Source of the DNA: Acidobacteriota bacterium
GTDB lineage: Bacteria > Acidobacteriota > Terriglobia > Terriglobales > Acidobacteriaceae
Assembly (NCBI GenBank): GCA_003225595.1
Contig: QIAR01000031.1
Coordinates: 1-11,832 of the forward strand
Direction of reading: 5' to 3'
Length of the DNA stretch: 11,832 bases
How positions within the stretch are numbered: position 1 is the first letter of the stretch; the number at the start of each line of letters is the position of its first letter. This document shows positions 6,653 through 11,832 of the stretch, one piece after another. The notes under the pieces are model-generated. The model had not been told where the DNA came from. It was given only the letters and a program-made list of their open reading frames with translations, and ran no database searches. The translations under genes were made by a program, and so were the position numbers.

Positions 6653-7705
6653 TTACTTTACCCCGTTGGGGTACACGAGAATCTTGCTGGCTTCGCCCGT
6701 CTTCAGGCGCTCCATGCCTTTGGAGAAATCTTTCATCGAGATGCGGTCGGTGATCACGGGATGAAGATCGAGCTTGCCGGCTTTGAGGAGCGCGGTCATC
6801 TGATACCAGGTCTGGTACATGCGGCGGCCGTTGATGCCCTGAACCGTGATGCCTTTGAAGATGATGTCTTCGGAGAAATTTAACGAGATGGGCTTGGAGG
6901 TGAGGCCGAGGAGGGAGATGCGTCCGCCGCGCCGCACGATGTCGAAGGCTGTTCGGATGGCATCGGGGTGGCCGGCCATCTCCAGCACCACGTCAACGCC
7001 CAGACCGCCGGTTCGCTCCATCACGATCGCACGGACGTTTTCTTTGGAGGGATCGAGCACGTAGTCGGCCTTCATCTCTTTCGCTAAACGTCGGCGATGT
7101 TCATTGACTTCAACAGCAAAAACCGCTGTCGCGCCCACAGCTCGGGCTACGGCGATCGCGAATAATCCGATTGGGCCGGCCCCAGTGATGGCGACGGTCT
7201 TGGCCGCAATTTCACCGGCGAGCACCGTGTGCACGGCATTGCCCAGAGGGTCGAGTATCGAAGCGTATTCCTGAGGGATGGCGGGATCGAGCTTCCAGAT
7301 ATTGGATTCCGGGATGACCACGTACTCGGCGAAAGCGCCGTCGGTGTCGACGCCAATGATCTTCACGTTCTGGCAGATGTGGGCTTCGCCGGTGCGGCAT
7401 AGCAGGCATTTGCCGCAGGCCACGTGCATTTCGGCGGAGACGAAGTCGCCTTCTTTTACGCTGGTGACTTCATCGCCGTAGGCCACCACCTCGCCGCAGA
7501 ACTCGTGTCCGGGAATAAGCGGAGGATGAATGCGGTTTTGCGCCCAGCGGTCCCAGTCGTAGATATGCAGGTCGGTGCCGCAGATAGAGGCGACGTTTAC
7601 CTTGACCAGCACGTCGGTGCGCCCGAAGCCGGGAACCTTAACTTCGCGAATCTCCGCGCCTGGCTTGGCTTCCGGCTTGACTACTGCAAGCATAGTATCG
7701 GGCAT
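6653..7705 (-). CDS. tdh: L-threonine 3-dehydrogenase
   Basis: This 350-residue zinc-dependent medium-chain dehydrogenase oxidises L-threonine with NAD+ to 2-amino-3-ketobutyrate in the cytoplasm, the first step of threonine breakdown to glycine and acetyl-CoA. Visible features are catalytic zinc ligands C42 (in SICGTDLH) and H67-E68 (PGHEFCGE), and structural zinc cysteines C97, C100, C103 and C111 (ACGKCLLCRTGEAHIC). H94 sits where tdh enzymes carry the histidine linked to threonine specificity. The Rossmann fold has G175-A-G-P-I-G180 followed by an acidic VEVNEHRR, consistent with NAD. Length and the HIYDWDRWAQ segment fit Tdh better than sorbitol or alcohol dehydrogenases. The ATG at 7705 has no clear ribosome site, and ATG 7693 (Met5) is possible. 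The usual partner kbl is absent from the window, and the gene follows the DinB gene after a 94-base gap. Confidence 0.95.
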   Translation of the reverse strand: MPDTMLAVVKPEAKPGAEIREVKVPGFGRTDVLVKVNVASICGTDLHIYDWDRWAQNRIHPPLIPGHEFCGEVVAYGDEVTSVKEGDFVSAEMHVACGKCLLCRTGEAHICQNVKIIGVDTDGAFAEYVVIPESNIWKLDPAIPQEYASILDPLGNAVHTVLAGEIAAKTVAITGAGPIGLFAIAVARAVGATAVFAVEVNEHRRRLAKEMKADYVLDPSKENVRAIVMERTGGLGVDVVLEMAGHPDAIRTAFDIVRRGGRISLLGLTSKPISLNFSEDIIFKGITVQGINGRRMYQTWYQMTALLKAGKLDLHPVITDRISMKDFSKGMERLKTGEASKILVYPNGVK

Positions 7706-7742
7706 GAGCGTCGTCTTAGTTGGCGGCCAGAAAACCCTTTAC

Positions 7743-7769
7743 CACAGAGGTCACAGAGGACACTGAGGA
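7743..7769. repeat. Three 9-base tandem units (CACAGAGGA type)
   Basis: CACAGAGGT, CACAGAGGA and CACTGAGGA lie head to tail between the DinB and tdh genes. Similar purine-rich ACAGAGG arrays are a frequent intergenic repeat in several bacterial phyla. A related fragment may sit near 10384-10400, upstream of hyuB (GGCGTCCTCCGTGGT on the plus strand). Confidence 0.6.
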
Positions 7770-7799
7770 TTCTAGCACCCGAAGCGCTCCGGCGGTTTG

Positions 7800-8372
7800 T
7801 TACTGGCCAGCACGCGGGCCCGAAGGTCCGGGCTTTCGCTCCGTGATGTCCTTGCGGTTGTACTCTTCCGATTTGCCACGCGGGATGCTGAGCGACTTCC
7901 ACTCCGAAGAGCGGAAGTGCTTGGCCAGGAAAACGATCTGCCCAATGTGATAGGCGTAGTGCGCGAGCTGGCGATTGATCGCCTGCAGCACCGTGTGAGG
8001 CTCGCCCCGAATGGTCACAGTGCGGGTTAAGTCCTCCGGCTTGAGAGCCTCTATCGCGGAGAAGACATGGCCCCAGCCCTGCTCCCACCAGTGCATGACC
8101 TCGGCGCGGGTCGTAGCGGATGTGATTTCGAATTCCTGATCGCGATTGCGGTCGGGCTTCTCGCCATCGGTGGTAAGAAAGTCGGTGAAGCGTGAACGCA
8201 TGTTGCCTGCGAGGTGCTTGACGATGATCGCGATCGAGTTTGATTCGGGGTCGAGCGTGACAAAGAGCTGTTCGTCTTTGAGTTGCGCAATAGCCCCTTC
8301 GGCGAGGCGCTTGTTGCCGCGGAACTGGCGGCGGGCTTCTTCGAGGTAGTGGCAGGAGAGATCGGGAGTCAT
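7800..8372 (-). CDS. DinB/DUF1572 family metal-binding protein
   Basis: A 190-residue four-helix-bundle protein of the DinB/YfiT-like superfamily, closest in my reading to DUF1572 (LDPESNSIAIIVKHLAGNMRSRFTDFLTTDGEKPDRNRD). The expected metal triad is present as H53 (in VKHLAGN), H138 and H142 (LAHYAYHIGQ). Members are thought to be metal-dependent thiol-linked enzymes, but the substrate here is unknown. It is a soluble cytoplasmic protein with no signal peptide. The ATG at 8372 is the only Met before the conserved core and has no ribosome site. The DNA immediately upstream is a repeat with two TAAAAT boxes on this strand. The last 16 residues (DITERKPGPSGPRAGQ) are encoded by the palindromic element at 7812-7850. 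Family members as I know them end close to the IPRGKSEEYNRK segment just before it. Confidence 0.9.
   Translation of the reverse strand: MTPDLSCHYLEEARRQFRGNKRLAEGAIAQLKDEQLFVTLDPESNSIAIIVKHLAGNMRSRFTDFLTTDGEKPDRNRDQEFEITSATTRAEVMHWWEQGWGHVFSAIEALKPEDLTRTVTIRGEPHTVLQAINRQLAHYAYHIGQIVFLAKHFRSSEWKSLSIPRGKSEEYNRKDITERKPGPSGPRAGQ
7812..7850. repeat. REP-like palindromic element overlapping the 3' end of the DinB gene
   Basis: This has the same family layout as the copy at 6592-6627: ACGCGGGCC, then GAAGG, CCG, and a flank ending GTGATGTC. The stem is imperfect here. On the minus strand it encodes the last residues of the DinB protein before the TGA at 7802-7800. Confidence 0.65.
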
Positions 8373-8600
8373 AGGATTTTAGATTGCAGATTTTAGATTG
8401 CAGATTGCCGGTGCCCTCGTCAATTACTTACTTTGGCGACGAACAAGGTCAAGGGCCGCGGGCGAGGGCGCCCGCGCCACAAGTTCCGTTCGTAGGATCT
8501 TAGATTGTAGATTTTAGATTGCAGATTGCCGGTACCCAAATACTCACTTTGGCAGGGCAGACAAAGTCAAGGGCCGCGGGCAAGAGTGCCCGCGCCACAC
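8372..8600. repeat. Two imperfect direct repeats of about 110 bases between DinB and hyuB
   Basis: Copy 1 is 8372-8482 and copy 2 is 8493-8600. Each has the same order: TAGGAT, a 14-base AT-rich unit given twice (TTTTAGATTGCAGA), GATTGCCGGT, a diverged middle with ACTTTGGC, GTCAAGGGCC, then a hairpin GCGGGC-N6-GCCCGC and GCCACA. The hairpin cores are 8458-8481 and 8576-8599. The core of copy 1 is identical over 24 bases to the one inside hyuB at 9921-9944. No gene lies between 8373 and 8637. Confidence 0.85.
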
Positions 8601-8637
8601 GGTCCCGCGCGGTTCGGGAGACCACACGTTTCGTCCG

Positions 8638-10341
8638 TCAGTCATCTTGTTCCAAGGACCCAAAACCCCCGCCGCCTGGAGTTTGGATGCGTATGCGGTC
8701 GCCCGCGCATAAGCGGATGTTGAATTTTCCCGGCAATTCCTGCACTGAACCGTCGCGCCGGATGACTTCTGCTTTGCCCGGAGCGCCATCGCCGCCGCCA
8801 GATAATCCATAGGGAGCGCGCGAGCGCCGGTCGGCGAGGAGCGTGACCTCCGCGTCCGTCAGTACCTCCACCTCGCGCACGATGCCATCTCCGCCACGAT
8901 ATTTCCCATCTCCGCCGCTGCCCGCTCGCAGTGAATAGCTGCGCACCCGCAGTGGATAAGCGTACTCGAGTGCCTCTGCCGGGGTGTTGAGTGAGTTGGT
9001 CATGTGAGTGTGCACGCCTGACACGCCATCCTTAGTAGGACGCGCACCCATGCCCCCGGCGATGGTCTCGTAATAGGCGAAGGGTTCCCGAGTACGCGGA
9101 TCGATGCCACCTATGGTCAAATTGTTCATGGTGCCCGAAGCGGCCGCAGGAATGCGGTCAGGAATAGCCTGCGCGAGTGCCCGCAGCAGTACGTCGACAA
9201 TGCGCTGCGAGGTTTCTACATTTCCGCCGGCGACGGCGGCTGGTGGGCGTGCATTCACTACCGAGCCTTCGGGTGCGATCACCTGGATCGGGCGCATCAG
9301 GCCTGCAGTGGCGGGCACATCTTCGGCAAGCAGGCAACGGAAGACGTAGAAGCAGGCGGAATAAGTGATTGCTTCGACAGCGTTGATGCTCCCGGCGACC
9401 TGCGGATCGGAGCCGGTGAAATCGATGGTGACCCTGTGGCGCGGCCGGCCTCGCCCACGGAAGTCATGGAAGGTGATGGCGGTAGCAATCCTTACTGGCG
9501 TCGCACTGATGCCGTCGTTGTCGAGAAAGTCTTCGGCGTGAAATGTCCCGCTGGGAACGCGGTCGAGAAAAGCGCGCATCATTTCTTCGGAATATTCGAG
9601 CAGGTCGCGGGCAGCGCTGTGGACGCGTTTGACTCCATAACGGGAACAGATTTCTTGAAGCCTTGTTGCACCGGTATGGCAGGCGGCGATCTGCGCGCCC
9701 AGGTCCCCTTCGCGCTCTTCGGGCGTGCGCACATTGGTGAGCAGAAGAGCGAGGACGTCGCGGTCCATCTCGCCGGCGCGGACAATCTTCACCGGAGGAA
9801 TGCGGAACCCCTCCTGGTAAATCTCGCGGCAGAGGCCCATCGAGCCCGGATACGCTCCACCAACATCGGCGTGGTGTGCGCGCGAGGCAACGTAGAAATC
9901 GGGATGGCTGCCGTCTTTTCGCGGGCGAGGGCGCCCGCGCCACACGTACACTGGCGCCACCAGTGTGATGTCGGGGAGGTGGGTGCCCCCGCAGAAGGGA
10001 TCGTTGAGCATGACCACGTCGCCGGGCTCGAGGTCGCAACGGTCTCTTTTCGAACGCGCTTTGTTCGAAGGATCCATCTTCGAACGGTCAATCTTCGAAC
10101 GATCAATCTTTGAATGATCGATGGCGGCCCGTACTGACATGGGCATCGATCCCAGATGCACCGGCATGTGGTCACCCATCGCGATGACTTCGCCATCGGC
10201 ATCGAAAACGGCGCAGGAATAGTCGCGACGCTCCTTGATGTTGGGAGAAAATGCGGTGCGGCGCAGGGCGGCGCCCATCTCCTCCGCTATGGAGTGGTAA
10301 AGGTTCTTGAAAATCTCCAGCTCAATGGGATCACGCGGCAT
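8638..10341 (-). CDS. hyuB: HyuB-family protein (hydantoinase B / 5-oxoprolinase beta-type subunit)
   Basis: A 567-residue member of the hydantoinase B/oxoprolinase family. Its relatives act with HyuA in ATP-driven opening of N-methylhydantoin or 5-oxoproline rings, or in acetone carboxylase. Conserved blocks include PIELEIFKNLYHSIAEEMGAALRRTAFSPNIKERRDYSCA (residues 5-44), NDPFCGGTHLPDI, ASRAHHADVGG, NVETSQRIVDVLLRALAQ, and the C-terminal GDRIRIQTPGGGGFG. The exact substrate cannot be read. No hyuA lies next to it in the window. Three stretches look foreign to the family: residues 75-99 (a pentapeptide array), about 132-143 (VWRGRPRPRKDG) and about 294-304 (RGRGRPRHR). All are encoded by repeats and all keep the frame. 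They lie in places where relatives have short variable loops. The ATG at 10341 has no ribosome site, and a TACACT box is 11 bases upstream. Confidence 0.93.
   Translation of the reverse strand: MPRDPIELEIFKNLYHSIAEEMGAALRRTAFSPNIKERRDYSCAVFDADGEVIAMGDHMPVHLGSMPMSVRAAIDHSKIDRSKIDRSKMDPSNKARSKRDRCDLEPGDVVMLNDPFCGGTHLPDITLVAPVYVWRGRPRPRKDGSHPDFYVASRAHHADVGGAYPGSMGLCREIYQEGFRIPPVKIVRAGEMDRDVLALLLTNVRTPEEREGDLGAQIAACHTGATRLQEICSRYGVKRVHSAARDLLEYSEEMMRAFLDRVPSGTFHAEDFLDNDGISATPVRIATAITFHDFRGRGRPRHRVTIDFTGSDPQVAGSINAVEAITYSACFYVFRCLLAEDVPATAGLMRPIQVIAPEGSVVNARPPAAVAGGNVETSQRIVDVLLRALAQAIPDRIPAAASGTMNNLTIGGIDPRTREPFAYYETIAGGMGARPTKDGVSGVHTHMTNSLNTPAEALEYAYPLRVRSYSLRAGSGGDGKYRGGDGIVREVEVLTDAEVTLLADRRSRAPYGLSGGGDGAPGKAEVIRRDGSVQELPGKFNIRLCAGDRIRIQTPGGGGFGSLEQDD
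9435..9458 (-). repeat. In-frame copy of the 24-base GC palindrome within hyuB (sense orientation)
   Basis: Read on the minus strand, this matches the intergenic core at 8458-8481 at 21 of 24 positions (differences at positions 2, 11 and 14), including the shared end CCGCGCCACA. It encodes the RGRGRPRH segment of HyuB. Confidence 0.75.
9921..9944 (+). repeat. In-frame copy of the 24-base GC palindrome within hyuB (antisense orientation)
   Basis: This is identical at all 24 positions to the intergenic copy at 8458-8481: a hairpin GCGGGC-GAGGGC-GCCCGC followed by GCCACA. Read on the gene's strand it encodes VWRGRPRPR, inserted between TLVAPVY and the conserved YVASRAHHADVGG block. Confidence 0.9.
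10046..10120 (-). repeat. Five 15-base minisatellite units coding a pentapeptide array in hyuB
   Basis: Units at 10046, 10061, 10076, 10091 and 10106 share a TTCGAA core on the plus strand, with ATCTTCGAACGATCA as the best-kept form. On the coding strand they specify five pentapeptides of the type D-R-S-K-I, with D-H-S-K-I, D-R-S-K-M, D-P-S-N-K and A-R-S-K-R as variants. Identity falls off toward the downstream end of the gene. Confidence 0.85.
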
Positions 10342-10352
10342 TATGGGCAGAG

Positions 10353-10358
10353 AGTGTA
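10353..10358 (-). promoter_or_regulatory. Possible -10 box of hyuB
   Basis: TACACT on the minus strand ends 11 bases before ATG 10341. This is the same spacing as the TATAAT of the kinase gene. No -35 is evident. With no ribosome site present, a near-leaderless transcript is possible. Confidence 0.3.
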
Positions 10359-10473
10359 CTAGAGGTTGGGCCGAAATTCTTGCGTGGCGTCCTCCGTGGT
10401 CTGGAAGCCTGAATCAATCATCACCTGCTCCCAGGTGGCGTCGTCAGAAAGGCAACTGGTACGCAGAATTCTA

Positions 10474-10502
10474 TTGACATTAAGCGTAGGAGCACGCAAT
10501 AT
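10474..10502 (+). promoter_or_regulatory. Sigma70-type promoter of the small lysine-rich peptide/sRNA unit
   Basis: A perfect TTGACA (10474-10479) is followed after 17 bases by CAATAT (10497-10502), which keeps the key A at position 2 and T at position 6. The predicted start is near 10509, so the RNA up to the terminator would be about 225 bases. Confidence 0.5.
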
Positions 10503-10609
10503 CTGGTGGTAATGATTGTGTCCATACAACTAATTGGACGAAAGTGGGCTCAGGGGTCCCTGTTTTAAGCAGCCTTGCAAGGAAAAATCGTTCACGGAGG
10601 AAACACTTG

Positions 10610-10651
10610 ATGCCAGCAAAGAAAAAGGCAAAGAAGAAAAAGAAGCACTAA
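10610..10651 (+). CDS. Thirteen-residue lysine-rich miniprotein MPAKKKAKKKKKH
   Basis: ATG 10610 to TAA 10651 encodes MPAKKKAKKKKKH, with eight lysines in 13 residues. GGAGG at 10596-10600 lies nine bases upstream, a strong ribosome site at slightly long spacing. The unit has its own promoter candidate 130 bases upstream and a perfect intrinsic terminator about 45 bases downstream, with no other gene between. Such a cationic peptide could bind nucleic acid or act as a translated leader. A poly-lysine run can also stall ribosomes. It resembles the lysine-rich tails of bacterial histone-H1-like proteins but is far shorter. The function is unknown, and it may be the coding part of a dual-function RNA. 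Confidence 0.55.
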   Translation: MPAKKKAKKKKKH

Positions 10652-10656
10652 CCGTC

Positions 10657-10674
10657 AGCGAGACGATACTCGCT
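10657..10674 (+). ncRNA. Small hairpin between the miniprotein stop and the terminator
   Basis: AGCGAG (10657-10662) pairs perfectly with CTCGCT (10669-10674) around ACGATA. With the terminator hairpin it gives the transcript two stable 3' stems, as seen in many small RNAs. Confidence 0.35.
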
Positions 10675-10694
10675 AGGTCCAAGCAGGTTTCAAG

Positions 10695-10733
10695 GCCTCT
10701 CCAGAGAAGCACCTCTGGAGAGGCTTTTTTCTT
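10695..10733 (+). terminator. Strong intrinsic terminator
   Basis: GCCTCTCCAGAG (10695-10706) pairs perfectly over 12 bases with CTCTGGAGAGGC (10713-10724) around a six-base loop, followed at once by TTTTTTCTT. This is the best terminator in the window, and it closes a unit holding only the 13-residue peptide. Confidence 0.93.
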
Positions 10734-10775
10734 CTCCTGAGGATGCGGGGGCGGGAAAAAATTGCACAGCGGGAG

Positions 10776-10791
10776 CCGAATTTAATTTCGG
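10776..10791. promoter_or_regulatory. Palindrome upstream of the MerR gene (possible operator)
   Basis: CCGAA-TTTAAT-TTCGG is a perfect five-base inverted repeat with an AT-rich centre, 70 bases before ATG 10861. MerR proteins often bind such repeats in their own promoter, so autoregulation is possible. No good -35/-10 pair is visible around it. Confidence 0.3.
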
Positions 10792-10860
10792 GGTTGTCGC
10801 GGAAGCCGGGTCGTGCTAGAAACGCGGATACGGAATTTTCTCCTGCTTTGGAAGATCGGA

Positions 10861-11253
10861 ATGAATTACAGGAAAAGAGCAGCCAGTAAATCGAGTGAAG
10901 TCATGATCCCCGAAAAACTGTATTTTCGGATCGGGGAAGTGGCACGGCTCTGTCGCCTGCCGGCGTACGTGCTGCGCTTCTGGGAGACGGAGTTCCCGCA
11001 ACTCCGGCCAGTGAAGAGCACCACCGGCCAGCGAATGTATCGCAGGCGCGACGTGGAGAATGTGCTGCAGATCAAAAAACTCCTCTATGAAGATGGGTTC
11101 ACCATTGCGGGCGCGCGCTCGCACTTGCGAGAGGAGACGAAGAGCGACAAAAAGCAGACCGCGCTTCCTTTCCCGGGGCGGTCCTCAGCGGACCTGAAGC
11201 ATATCCGGCAGGGACTTCGAGAGATCCTGAACATTTTGGCTGCACGGCCGTAA
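10861..11253 (+). CDS. MerR family transcriptional regulator
   Basis: A 130-residue DNA-binding protein with a MerR winged helix-turn-helix at about residues 19-90: KLYFRIGEVARLCRLPAYVLRFWETEFPQLRP, then GQRMYRRRDVENVLQIKKLLYEDGFTIAGARSHL. The Y-R-R-R-D-V motif is the usual wing. The C-terminal part is short and has no metal-binding cysteine cluster, so it is unlikely to be a metal sensor of the MerR/CueR type. It belongs to the compact MerR form that in acidobacteria and deltaproteobacteria is often found near ihfA or pheT. I chose ATG 10861 for the weak GGAAG six bases upstream. GTG 10813 and ATG 10903 are alternatives, and all lie upstream of the conserved domain. No neighbour here reveals its target genes. 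Confidence 0.9.
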   Translation: MNYRKRAASKSSEVMIPEKLYFRIGEVARLCRLPAYVLRFWETEFPQLRPVKSTTGQRMYRRRDVENVLQIKKLLYEDGFTIAGARSHLREETKSDKKQTALPFPGRSSADLKHIRQGLREILNILAARP

Positions 11254-11539
11254 GCTCGCTGCGGTACGCTTTACCACCGGTCGCTGGCGACAACGTCTTC
11301 ACCCTTTTTCCCCAGATGTAAAAGTCTGCTCTGCAAAACCCGCCTAGAGAGTATTTCTCTGCCTTGAGCAAATGGGCGGCAACGGTAAACGGGAGACGGC
11401 GCGTCCAAGGAGCCGGACATGATGGCGGGCGAATTACGCTTGCAACTCCCCGACGCTGCTGCGGTGATCGTTTATTCGCTCCTTGTCAAAGCCTGCCCGA
11501 AAGCGGGGCGTATAATCTTTGGAAATCCGGAGGTCCGTC
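11254..11539. other. Intergenic region upstream of the secreted protein gene
   Basis: No tRNA-like T-loop or cloverleaf is visible, although compact MerR genes of this type can precede one. Minor inverted repeats occur, for example AGAGA-N5-TCTCT at 11346-11360. A frame from ATG 11419 with AAGGAG six bases upstream runs on across the next gene and is considered spurious. Confidence 0.4.
11511..11516 (+). promoter_or_regulatory. -10 element of the secreted protein gene
   Basis: A perfect TATAAT lies 23 bases before ATG 11540. TTGTCA at 11483-11488 is a good -35 hexamer but is 22 bases away, too far for normal spacing. The ribosome site GGAGG (11529-11533) follows, six bases before the ATG, so this gene would have a short conventional leader. 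Confidence 0.5.
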
Positions 11540-11832
11540 ATGAAGTGCAGGACCCTTGTCGGTGTTTTTCCCTGTCTGATCCTAAGCCTCGGCCTTGTCG
11601 CCCAAACTCGCCCCGGCGGCGGACGCCCAAGCGGCTCAGCGAGCACCCCCACGATACCCAGGACCACCAATCCCAATCTGCCGACTACAAATCCTACTTT
11701 GAGATCCCTCTTTTTCTCAGGGAAGGTCGCAGTAGATGATGGCACGCCACTGACCGACCCTGCGACCATTCAGAGCAATTGCAAGGGCCGGATACGGACC
11801 GAAGGTTACACGGATTCCAAAGGAAGTTTCAG
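11540..11832 (+). CDS. Secreted protein with carboxypeptidase-regulatory-like domain, truncated by the window end
   Basis: The first 97 residues are visible. ATG 11540 has GGAGG six bases upstream. A signal peptide is evident: MKCRTLV, then the hydrophobic GVFPCLILSLGLVA, with likely cleavage near VAQ (21-22). A Gly/Pro/Ser/Thr-rich linker follows (about 23-53), then SLFFSGKVAVDDGTPLTDPATIQSNCKGRIRTEGYTDSKGSF split over residues 55-97. The SGKV..DDGTPL...YTDSKGSF pattern marks the start of a carboxypeptidase regulatory-like beta-sandwich, very common at the N-terminus of exported acidobacterial proteins, some of which continue into TPR repeats. The remainder lies outside the window, so its function cannot be stated. 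Confidence 0.88.
   Translation, partial: MKCRTLVGVFPCLILSLGLVAQTRPGGGRPSGSASTPTIPRTTNPNLPTTNPTLRSLFFSGKVAVDDGTPLTDPATIQSNCKGRIRTEGYTDSKGSF

Noticed and set aside
8544..8810. Minus-strand frame containing VWRGHSCPRP
   Set aside because: The peptide is simply the translation of the palindromic repeat, and the rest overlaps hyuB in a wrong frame.
9436..10113. Plus-strand open frame of 225 codons
   Set aside because: Antisense to hyuB, which is supported by many conserved blocks.
11254..11420. Possible tRNA after the merR gene
   Set aside because: No T-loop sequence or cloverleaf arms could be found.
11419..11739. Plus-strand frame of 106 codons with AAGGAG six bases before its ATG
   Set aside because: It overlaps the secreted protein gene by 200 bases in another frame. 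That gene has a signal peptide, its own -10 and a ribosome site, and the overlapping product looks random.

Overview
The window looks like a chromosomal segment of an Acidobacteriota-type soil bacterium (Terriglobia-like). This is an inference from the gene mix. It carries a Pknb-like serine/threonine kinase fused through one membrane helix to a TolB/PD40 propeller, a DUF1572-type DinB protein, a short MerR regulator with the KLYFRIGEVARL...LRFWETEFPQL signature, and a secreted protein that opens with a carboxypeptidase-regulatory-like domain. Small GC-rich palindromes are also scattered through and between the genes. The DNA is moderately GC-rich and the layout is loose, with many single-gene units.

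Layout: 1-490 has no gene I can support. 513-3224 (+) encodes the receptor-like kinase, apparently from a near-leaderless mRNA. 3617-4051 (+) encodes a small cytoplasmic beta-rich protein of unknown function, followed by a clear intrinsic terminator at about 4108-4149. 4236-5293 (-) encodes an exported six-repeat YVTN propeller with a Cys-containing C-terminal tail. Its signal peptide and propeller lie in different frames, separated by a one-base slip at a G4 tract. 5594-5944 (-) is a small multi-pass membrane protein, and 6072-6374 (+) is a DUF3175 protein. Three minus-strand genes follow in transcription order: hyuB (10341-8638), a DinB/DUF1572 protein (8372-7800) and L-threonine dehydrogenase (7705-6653). 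Then come a short plus-strand unit with a 13-residue lysine-rich peptide and a perfect intrinsic terminator (about 10474-10733), a MerR regulator (10861-11253), and the start of a secreted protein (11540 to the window end).

The most notable signal is repeat DNA that has become protein-coding. The hyuB-like gene contains two copies of one 24-base GC palindrome in opposite orientations, both in frame, plus five 15-base minisatellite units. The DinB gene ends inside another palindromic element. Identical or near-identical copies lie in the intergenic space. The other two points worth attention are the frameshifted YVTN gene and the tiny lysine-rich peptide/sRNA unit. The genes do not form an obvious single pathway. 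Threonine dehydrogenase lacks its usual partner Kbl, and hyuB lacks hyuA, within this window.
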